From contig DASRCB010000245.1 in the NCBI GenBank assembly GCA_035653295.1, forward strand, positions 1 through 10,888: 10,888 nt of DNA, read 5' to 3'. Numbering within the stretch: position 1 is the stretch's first letter; the number at the start of each line of letters is the position of its first letter. The position numbers were made by a program, and so were the translations under genes. Source of the stretch: DASRCB01 sp035653295 (lineage in GTDB: Bacteria; Acidobacteriota; Terriglobia; Bryobacterales; Bryobacteraceae). The notes under the pieces were generated by a model. The model worked only from the letters and a program-made list of their open reading frames with translations, made no database searches and had not been told where the DNA came from. Positions 1 through 5,056 of this stretch are shown here, in pieces.

Positions 1-95
1 TCGGTTCGCAGGCGATGGTAAAGCGGGTACGGATTCGCAAGTACCTCATCGTCCATCAAGTGGTACAGGCTGAGCATGTCCATCACTGAACTCAT
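1..95 (-). CDS. Probable cytochrome P450, N-terminal fragment (runs off the left edge)
   Basis: This minus-strand frame starts at an ATG (95-93) and continues past the window edge, so only 31 residues are visible. A strong ribosome binding site, GGAGGG, lies 3-4 bases upstream of the ATG. The visible text has the pattern LMDDEVLANPYPLYHRLR. That matches the usual opening of soluble bacterial cytochrome P450s, where an LxDPxFxADPYPxYxxLR stretch precedes the first beta strand. Bacterial P450s are haem monooxygenases that hydroxylate lipids or secondary metabolites using electrons from ferredoxin partners. The haem-binding Cys and the I-helix lie outside the window, so the family call rests on this short motif only. 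In-frame ATGs at 83-81 and 77-75 are alternative starts, but the ribosome binding site favours the first. Substrate and subfamily cannot be told. Confidence 0.6.
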   Translation of the reverse strand, partial: MSSVMDMLSLYHLMDDEVLANPYPLYHRLRT

Positions 96-550
96 GAGCC
101 CTCCGGCTGGGTAATGGAAGTTATGGTACCTTATGCCGGACCGAAGTGCTGCGCTTGCGCCTGCTGATCACCCGCGCTCCGCTGGCAGGGGTGCTACTCC
201 GCTAAAGCATCGAGCCAAAGTCGAGGAAGCGCAAGGCCGAGTGACACCCTTGCGACCCGGGTCGGCGATGGCCCCAATTGTTCTCGTCACTAATCGGGAT
301 TCTCGGTCCTGAGTGGGTCGCGGCCTGGGCGCGGAGCCGGATGAGGGGGTGCGGGGGAGAGACCGGCAGGGTCTCGCCCGCCGCTTTCAGCAGCAGCTTC
401 CTCAGCAACTCCCGCTCGCGGCAACAGCAGGATGACGCGAGCGTCACAGAACGGCAACATCAATCACTCGCCCAGAAGAAGGCGTCAACGCCAGGCGCCG
501 AAAAATACCTCAACAAACAAAGACGGACCTGTAACTGCCAGTACTTTTCC
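96..550. other. Gene-poor spacer left of the zinc-ribbon gene
   Basis: No convincing gene is visible between the P450 start and the ATG at 551. The stretch carries the ribosome binding site of the leftward P450 gene and the first copy of the 55-bp hairpin repeat (336-390). The frame of the zinc-ribbon gene stays open leftward as far as a TTG at 278. The extra 91 residues would include the translated repeat and low-complexity polar text, so they are probably not coding. I see no clear -10/-35 pair, tRNA or terminator here. Confidence 0.5.
336..390 (+). repeat. REP-like 55-bp direct repeat, copy 1
   Basis: This copy matches positions 1093-1147 at 53 of 55 bases in the same orientation. The differences are T/C at 342 (1099) and T/C at 386 (1143). 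The core is an inverted repeat, GAGACC (359-364), loop GGCAG, GGTCTC (370-375). It can extend through an A-G mismatch into a further GGG/CCC pairing. Short, GC-rich, hairpin-forming intergenic elements of this kind resemble REP/BIME-type dispersed repeats, and many more copies would be expected elsewhere in the genome. Read on the minus strand, both copies give the frame LLxAAGETLPVSPPHPLxR. The two base differences change only Lys/Arg and Ile/Val there, but two differences are too few to argue for coding. Confidence 0.8.
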
Positions 551-997
551 ATGTGCGGCGAACGAAAGCTATTCGAACTTTTTACATCTGCTCCAGCCGT
601 TTTGAGCGAAGCTAACGAGAAGGTCGTGCTCTCCTCCGACAGCGCCTTCCCCGCACAAGCCCGGACAACCTGGGAAGGCGATGTGTGCCCCAGCTGCGGG
701 CGCGAGATTCACCGCTCGCATCGGTCCGTTGTCGAACGACTCTGGTGCGCTCGAGCCTGGAACTGCCGCGGGTGCGGAGAACGGTTCCGCGAGCGCCGAC
801 CCTCTTTTCAGGCGTGGGCCTCGTGCCCGCGCTGCGGGACCGCTCGCATCACCACTTTACGGAAACGCGATCCCGTCGACCGCATGCACCATGGGGCGCT
901 CAGCTTCATGTCCCGCCTGCTCGGCGCTTCCCTGTACCACTGCAACTTTTGCCGGCTCCAGTTCTATGATCTTCGCCGGCCCCGCACGTCCAGCTAA
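551..997 (+). CDS. Small protein with two zinc ribbons
   Basis: This frame predicts 148 residues from the ATG at 551. Four CxxC knuckles are visible: C46/C49 (CPSCG), C72/C75 (CRGCG), C92/C95 (CPRCG) and C131/C134 (CNFC). They pair naturally into two tandem C2-C2 zinc ribbons, about 46-75 and 92-134. The second ends in a compact CRLQFYDLRRP tail. Such ribbons bind structural zinc and often contact DNA, RNA or protein. No enzymatic domain is visible and the function is unknown. The first 40 residues are low in identifiable features. No clear ribosome binding site precedes 551. The frame is open back to a TTG at 278, but that extension runs through a dispersed hairpin repeat, so the ATG was preferred. 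A second copy of the same repeat lies about 100 bp downstream, so the gene sits between two repeat copies. The cysteine pattern makes a real gene likely; the start is uncertain. Confidence 0.65.
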   Translation: MCGERKLFELFTSAPAVLSEANEKVVLSSDSAFPAQARTTWEGDVCPSCGREIHRSHRSVVERLWCARAWNCRGCGERFRERRPSFQAWASCPRCGTARITTLRKRDPVDRMHHGALSFMSRLLGASLYHCNFCRLQFYDLRRPRTSS

Positions 998-1469
998 TAC
1001 AACAAGCGCAGTGCTTTAATCCGGCAGCATCGGCACGATCCCACCGGCCGCCTTGTAGCCGCGAAAATCTCCGGACGAACTTTCGCCCGAGGGCCGGACG
1101 AGGGGGTGCGGGGGAGAGACCGGCAGGGTCTCGCCCGCCGCTCTCAGCAACTCGCCAGCGAATGCGTGCCCCTCGCGCCTGCACAGCGTGGCCTTTGCCG
1201 AAGAACCGGGTGAAGCTGGGGAATCCCAACCAGTGGCGTTTCATTCTGGCGCCAGACGTCTCATCCTGGGACAGTCGACCCAAACACAGCCGCTGAAAAC
1301 ACACCGTTTCGGCAGACGCGGTAATGGTCGGCCACGTGTATCTTCGTGCGAACGACACTCTCGAAGAAACGTCAGGTCCGGCCTGAGCACGTCCCCGGGG
1401 AAACGGGATGATGCGCGCAGTTGCCGCGAGACGTTTTCGAGGAACCTTGTACTTTTGCAGCAGAAGAAC
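998..1469. other. Intergenic stretch with a repeat copy and possible coding relic
   Basis: This 472-bp stretch separates the zinc-ribbon gene from the DUF5681 cassette. It contains the second 55-bp hairpin repeat (1093-1147). On the minus strand, a frame ending at a TAA (1018-1016) closes with the protein-like text GDFRGYKAAGGIVPMLPD and stays open leftward through the repeat. In another minus frame around 1190-1250 the text LGFPSFTRFFGKGHA also looks protein-like. Neither is joined to a plausible start, so they may be remnants of decayed genes. I see no convincing promoter for the downstream cassette. Confidence 0.4.
1093..1147 (+). repeat. REP-like 55-bp direct repeat, copy 2
   Basis: This is the second copy of the element at 336-390 (53 of 55 bases identical, same orientation, 757 bp apart). 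The hairpin arms are GAGACC (1116-1121) and GGTCTC (1127-1132) around a GGCAG loop. Similarity continues weakly into a shared CTCAGCAACTC downstream of the core, which in copy 1 is displaced by a short insertion. The two copies bracket the zinc-ribbon gene. Confidence 0.8.
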
Positions 1470-1985
1470 ATGAGCACTGAAAACAAACCAACCGTTCACC
1501 AGCAAGCACCAGAACCGACCAAGGCCAAGACCGGCGTGAGGGGCCGTCCGTTCCAGCCAGGGAACAACGCCGGACGAGGGCGCCCCAAGGGCAGCCGCAA
1601 CAGGAGCCGGTTACCATTCCAGGAACAGCTGGACGAAAAAGCTGAGGCCATCATAGGCCAATGCATAGACATGGCTCTCAAGGGCGACATCGGAGCAATC
1701 CGGCTCTGCGTCGAGCGCATCCTTCCGCCACGACGAGATGCTCTGGTCGAATTTGAGTTGCCAGAGATCAAAGAGCTCGCCGACGTCGATGCCGCCATCA
1801 ATGCGGTTTTCCAGACCCTCAGCGCCGGCGAGATTACGCCCACCGACGCAGCGGTTATCCAGGATATGCTGCGAAAGCAGAGGGAGGCGATGGAGATTGC
1901 TCCCCTTGAGGACCGGCTCCGTAAAGTCGAGGCAGTTGTGGAACGAGAGGAGAAGCGATTCCCGAAGTGGGGCGGCCAGGAATGA
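1470..1985 (+). CDS. DUF5681 domain protein
   Basis: This gene predicts 171 residues from the ATG at 1470. Residues 24-46 carry the signature of the DUF5681 family: a GRPFQPGN stretch, then GRGRPKGSRNRSR, a basic AT-hook-like GRP segment. A helical region follows (about 48-90), with the ALKGDIGAIRLCVERILPPRRD text typical of this family. After it comes FELPEIKELADVDAAINAV and a charged helical C-terminus (130-165). The family has no established biochemical role. It is often found in phage-like or mobile settings, and the basic GRP motif suggests nucleic-acid contact (inference). The frame is open upstream to about 1188, but the family signature begins only after residue 24 and the upstream text is unlike it, so the ATG at 1470 was chosen. 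It has only a weak AGAAG ribosome binding site. The stop overlaps the next start in an ATGA, which makes this the first gene of a coupled cassette. Confidence 0.85.
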   Translation: MSTENKPTVHQQAPEPTKAKTGVRGRPFQPGNNAGRGRPKGSRNRSRLPFQEQLDEKAEAIIGQCIDMALKGDIGAIRLCVERILPPRRDALVEFELPEIKELADVDAAINAVFQTLSAGEITPTDAAVIQDMLRKQREAMEIAPLEDRLRKVEAVVEREEKRFPKWGGQE

Positions 1986-2755
1986 CGCTGAAAACCTACC
2001 GGCTGAACCAACGCATCACACGCGTCGAAAGACACTTCAAATCGCGAATTGACGAGGATCCTATTTCCCAGTTAGCCTTGCGTCAGCTGACTCCCGAAGA
2101 ATTCAATGTAATTCTGGCCTACGCAGCAAGCTGGAAGCAGGGCGTCGCCCATTTGACTCGCGAAGTGCTCAGAGCATTGGAGCGGCTTCGGGCTTTAGAA
2201 AATATGTACGCGATCGAGCGTACGGGCGCGCCATACGAGGACAAGACCTCGGCCCCACGCATCGATAAAATTCTTGTACCCGTCGTGTCCGCACCGGAGC
2301 AGGGCGAGAGAGACGCCATCGTAGCTCGTGTCAGGGCGTTTACGGGACCGGAGCCAGTTCCGAACTCGACGGAGTCTGTCGCAATCACGCGGCTCTCGGA
2401 TGCGGAACAAAAACTGCACAAATGCGCCGCCGAGGGAATCAAAGCGGGCCGCCTGTTTTGGACTGAGGAGCTTGACGCTGCCGCAAAACGATATATGGAG
2501 TTGCGCGACAGTGTGGCCATCGAGCGGACCGGACGGGATTTCGCTGCGTTGACAACCTTCAACGGATGGTCCTCCGCCCCTTCTTATGACCCTGATTTGC
2601 CGCTCATAATTTTCTACTACGAAGAACCGACTGTGGATACGAGCGATACGACCGCCGGTTCCGAAAAGGCAGAAACGGAGCAGCAGAATGCGCCATCCAG
2701 CAGACCTGAGAAGCCCACACCGGCGAGTGCGCCGGCTGCTGGAGCAGCGGCATGA
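1982..2755 (+). CDS. Hypothetical protein, second gene of the DUF5681 cassette
   Basis: I do not recognise this 257-residue protein. Its ATG (1982) overlaps the DUF5681 stop codon as ATGA, and its own stop overlaps the next start in the same way. Residues 1-75 look helical and charged (TYRLNQRITRVERHFKSRID, then LTREVLRALERLRALENM). A middle section is mixed. Residues 204-214 include a hydrophobic strand-like LPLIIFYYEE. The last 40 residues are a Ser/Pro/Ala/Glu-rich, probably disordered tail ending APAAGAAA. The hexapeptide AIERTG occurs twice, at 77-82 and 179-184, each after a helical, Leu/Arg-containing stretch, which may mark an ancient internal duplication. There is no signal peptide, membrane segment or known catalytic motif, so it is probably cytoplasmic. 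A start 5 codons upstream at 1967 is possible, but the ATGA overlap matches the other junctions of the cassette. Confidence 0.75.
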   Translation: MTLKTYRLNQRITRVERHFKSRIDEDPISQLALRQLTPEEFNVILAYAASWKQGVAHLTREVLRALERLRALENMYAIERTGAPYEDKTSAPRIDKILVPVVSAPEQGERDAIVARVRAFTGPEPVPNSTESVAITRLSDAEQKLHKCAAEGIKAGRLFWTEELDAAAKRYMELRDSVAIERTGRDFAALTTFNGWSSAPSYDPDLPLIIFYYEEPTVDTSDTTAGSEKAETEQQNAPSSRPEKPTPASAPAAGAAA

Positions 2756-3567
2756 ACGCAGCTCGCACTCACGACATCACACGATTGGCAGATGTAATCG
2801 ACAGTCTGCAGCATCTTGCGGACGCTGGAATCAGATGGGACAGCGTCGACGAGCTGAGGCGCAGTGCACGCCGTGGGCCGCTCCAGCGGCGAAAGTCGAA
2901 TGATTCCACGCGTCACGAGTGCTCCCCTCGCCAACCAGGAGATCAGCTCACCAATAGCGTCGAACTGCTGCCGAATTCGTCATCGACTGCTTCTGACGTC
3001 GGTGGCCGGCAATCGCGCCGCCTGCCGGAGCCGGATTTCCGGACATTGGCTCTGACCGATGAGCTCGTCTCGTTCCTTCAGCGAATCGAACCAGCCGTTG
3101 AGCGCCGGCGTGCGGTTGATGAGCAGCAGGAGCGCATCCGGCGCCGGCAGACCAGGATTCTCGCAGCGCAGAAGAAGAAAGAAGCCTGGCGTAAGGCCAA
3201 ACTGACCAGCCCCCGCATGAACGACGTAAAGCGTGAAGAGCTGCGAGTACTGTGGCTGCAGCGCCCGCCACAAAATCAGACCGAGAATGACGTATTTCCG
3301 TTTTTTCTGTCGCTGTGGTGGACTCGGCCCGAGTTGCTTCCCCGCAGGAAACGAGGCAGAGATAACCAGTATTATGGCTTGTACCCAATTCTGCGACGGC
3401 TGATCCGTCCGAATTTCGCGCTCTCTCAGCCAAAAGAACTCGTGACAGTCACGCCGCTGCGGAGTCCGGAGGTTGAGAGAGAGTTGATTCGCACGCTACA
3501 TGTTGTGCACTCGATCGCGACCAGGCGCGCTTACCCGATGTCACTTCGCGCGAAGGGCGCCCCATGA
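2752..3567 (+). CDS. Hypothetical basic protein, third gene of the DUF5681 cassette
   Basis: I do not recognise this 271-residue protein. It starts in an ATGA overlap with the previous gene and has a good ribosome binding site (GGAG, 7 bases before the ATG). Residues 8-35 are helical and amphipathic (DITRLADVIDSLQHLADAG). Residues 45-95 are polar and probably flexible. Residues 98-160 form a long, strongly basic helical segment rich in Arg, Lys and Gln, with possible coiled coil around 115-150. The C-terminal part (164-225) is more globular, with an aromatic and hydrophobic block, VFPFFLSLWWTRPELLPRR, and a YYGLYPILRRLIRP stretch. The high positive charge would suit nucleic-acid or ribosome contact, but this is only inference. 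Its stop (3565-3567) lies in a further ATGA that opens a tiny frame. No homologous family comes to mind. Confidence 0.72.
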   Translation: MNAARTHDITRLADVIDSLQHLADAGIRWDSVDELRRSARRGPLQRRKSNDSTRHECSPRQPGDQLTNSVELLPNSSSTASDVGGRQSRRLPEPDFRTLALTDELVSFLQRIEPAVERRRAVDEQQERIRRRQTRILAAQKKKEAWRKAKLTSPRMNDVKREELRVLWLQRPPQNQTENDVFPFFLSLWWTRPELLPRRKRGRDNQYYGLYPILRRLIRPNFALSQPKELVTVTPLRSPEVERELIRTLHVVHSIATRRAYPMSLRAKGAP

Positions 3568-3611
3568 AGCCGCGCGGCAAACGACAGGAAGAGGATTGGT
3601 GGGCGGCCTGA
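3564..3611 (+). CDS. Possible 15-residue peptide or truncated fourth cassette gene
   Basis: The third cassette gene ends in ATGA, and the ATG at 3564 opens a 15-codon frame reading MKPRGKRQEEDWWAA before a TGA. A good ribosome binding site (GAAGGG, 6 bases before the ATG) precedes it. The junction has the same 4-base overlap as the two upstream junctions. That makes initiation plausible even though the product is very short. It could be a real micropeptide, or the 5' stub of a longer gene cut off by mutation. The downstream frames show no clear continuation. The overlap could also be chance. Confidence 0.25.
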   Translation: MKPRGKRQEEDWWAA

Positions 3612-3706
3612 GAAACCGATACAAATGTCTCTCCGTATCTCGCAGGTCAAAGCTGATTGCTTCGACCGTTCCAGAGAGAAGCCTGTGTTGTTGTGCAGCG
3701 TTTTTT

Positions 3707-3723
3707 CGCGTTATTTTAACGCG
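3707..3723. other. Perfect inverted repeat next to a T-run
   Basis: The arms CGCGTTA and TAACGCG flank a TTT centre. Six T bases lie directly before the left arm (3701-3706), and a second small GCGGG/CCCGC hairpin overlaps the right side (3721-3733). For a plus-strand intrinsic terminator the T-run would have to follow the stem, and on the minus strand the stem is followed by A bases, so it is not a canonical terminator in either direction. It lies 140 bp after the last cassette gene. It could be an RNA structure or a protein-binding palindrome. Confidence 0.5.
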
Positions 3724-3795
3724 GGCTCCCCGCCAGCGCACCAGCATATGAGACCAAGAACTGCGGTCCGCCGTTCGAGTTCAGGACCGGTTACC

Positions 3796-3855
3796 GATAG
3801 GGCGCACGCACGAACGGCGAACCAACGCCCTACGCCGAGAAAAGCCTCAACATAT
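3796..3855 (+). repeat. 60-bp direct repeat, copy A
   Basis: This copy is identical to 3987-4046 at 59 of 60 bases; the difference is A at 3832 and G at 4023. It begins GATAGGGCGCACGCACG and ends GCCTCAACATAT. Inside it, TAGGGCG and CGCCCTA can pair as a 7-bp stem around a 21-base loop. No transposase or integrase gene is near, and the ends are not the GTTRRRY type of integron attC sites. Confidence 0.85.
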
Positions 3856-3986
3856 GACCGGAAGAACCTCGCAACCAGCGCCGCCAGGCAACAGTGCACA
3901 ACAAACAAGTTCGACGCTCTTCACTCCAATGACATCGGTGCGACAAATGCGAACCGGCCCACTCTCGCCCGCGCGCCCGCAATGCA

Positions 3987-4046
3987 GATAGGGCGCACGC
4001 ACGAACGGCGAACCAACGCCCTGCGCCGAGAAAAGCCTCAACATAT
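3987..4046 (+). repeat. 60-bp direct repeat, copy B
   Basis: This is the second copy, 191 bp after copy A in the same orientation, with 131 bp of unrelated sequence between them. The single A-to-G difference turns the last stem pair (T-A) into T-G, so the internal stem-loop could still form. Near-identity in a spacer whose surroundings do not match suggests recent duplication or selection. Confidence 0.85.
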
Positions 4047-4150
4047 AAACATCGTCCAACCCGGCGTGCCTGCCAGAACAACCACGCCAGGAACAAAGCC
4101 ACGTTTCGAAACACTCCCCCCCAACCCGCCATGCCTGCATCGTCGTCCCT

Positions 4151-4954
4151 TCACCGGCCAAACCGATACCATTTCCGTCGTGGTCTGGGCAGCGGGGGCG
4201 AAACCATCACCGGAGCTCCGGTGATGACTGCTCCGGGGTTGTTCTCGAAGAGCATTTCCGCGGCTTCGTTTCCCGCCCGCTCGGCGACCGCTGTCCGGAC
4301 CTCGTCAAGTCTGGCATGCCGGTCCTCGGGATCGTGCGCATCACTGGCCACGATATGCGCGGCGCCGCTTTCAATCAGCGCCCAGGCGGATTCCCGCGCG
4401 GCCTTTCCAAAGCGACCCAGCAGCGACAGCCCGGTGACCTGCACCAGATAACCCGCCGCGGCCCAGCGCTTTACTCGCGCCAGATCGCGCTGGAGCACCA
4501 GGTTTCTTTCCGGATGAGTGATCACCGGAATCATGCCGCTCTCCCTCAGGCGCCCAAGAATGTGTTCGCTGGCCGGCGAAATGAACATGTCGGGAAACTC
4601 CACCAGAAGGTAAGGGCCCCCGTTGATGGTGTATTTGGCCGGATTGTGGAGCGCATCCTCGATGTTCTGGGCGGACAGGTGAAAATCGCAGCCACGGTGA
4701 ATGCGCAGCGAACCTGCGGACGCGATCTGGAGCTCGGCAATCCGCTCGGAGATGATGGCCGGATCGAAGTGAAACTCGTCATTGGCGTGCGGAGTCGCGA
4801 CAATATGCGCGGTTCCCGCGGCAGCCGCGTCCGACAACATACGCAGACTCTCGTCCATCGAGCGCACGCCATCGTCAAGGCCCCACAGAATGTGACTATG
4901 GATATCGACTATGCCGGACGGGTGTTTCTGCGCTGGCGCCGTCACTCTCACCAA
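4151..4954 (-). CDS. PHP-type tyrosine-protein phosphatase, CpsB/YwqE family
   Basis: This 267-residue protein has the motifs of metal-dependent PHP-fold tyrosine phosphatases of the CpsB/YwqE/Wzb group. DIHSHILWGLDDG carries the two metal-binding His (H19, H21), and E35 sits in SMDESLRM. Further motifs are ATPH (H56), VEFP (E119), HPERN (H147) and SDAHD (D205, H207). The length is normal for the family. Members dephosphorylate the Tyr-rich tail of bacterial tyrosine kinases that drive capsule or exopolysaccharide polymerisation and export, and act in the cytoplasm. The position where many members have Glu in a GxE motif reads GCD (D90), possibly a conservative ligand swap. The frame opens with TTG at 4954. 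GTG codons at 4951 and 4945 are equally possible, and no strong ribosome binding site settles it. It lies 102 bp after the amidase gene on the same strand and may share its transcript. No kinase partner is visible. Confidence 0.9.
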   Translation of the reverse strand: MVRVTAPAQKHPSGIVDIHSHILWGLDDGVRSMDESLRMLSDAAAAGTAHIVATPHANDEFHFDPAIISERIAELQIASAGSLRIHRGCDFHLSAQNIEDALHNPAKYTINGGPYLLVEFPDMFISPASEHILGRLRESGMIPVITHPERNLVLQRDLARVKRWAAAGYLVQVTGLSLLGRFGKAARESAWALIESGAAHIVASDAHDPEDRHARLDEVRTAVAERAGNEAAEMLFENNPGAVITGAPVMVSPPLPRPRRKWYRFGR

Positions 4955-5056
4955 CGTACCCTATGCGATAACGAGTGCGCGATCCGTGCAGGAGACGATG
5001 GACGGCTTTGTGGCGGTAAACGCCCACCTCAAGACGAAGGGTGCGCCGCGCCTGCG

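Larger units (their letters stand above)
3612..4150. other. Non-coding spacer with palindrome and direct repeats
   Basis: No convincing gene lies between the cassette and the end of the PHP phosphatase gene. A plus-strand frame of 199 codons (3625-4224) exists, but it is repeat-derived, lacks any recognisable domain and runs antisense into the phosphatase gene. The stretch contains a perfect 7-bp palindrome at 3707-3723 and a 60-bp repeat pair at 3796-3855 and 3987-4046. This is where the convergent cassette and the envelope genes meet. Confidence 0.55.

Noticed and set aside
133..312. 59-codon plus-strand frame from the ATG at 133
   Set aside because: No ribosome binding site, no recognisable motif, and composition typical of non-coding GC-rich sequence.
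2948..3433. 161-codon minus-strand open frame inside the third cassette gene
   Set aside because: It is antisense to a frame supported by start/stop overlaps and a ribosome binding site, with no recognisable motif.
3796..4046. CRISPR array or integron attC sites
   Set aside because: There are only two 60-bp units with a 131-bp gap, no short regular spacing, no GTTRRRY ends, and no cas or integrase gene in the window.
3625..4224. 199-codon plus-strand open frame over the 60-bp repeats
   Set aside because: The two repeat copies are read in different frames, giving unrelated peptides, and the frame runs antisense into the phosphatase gene. No domain is visible.
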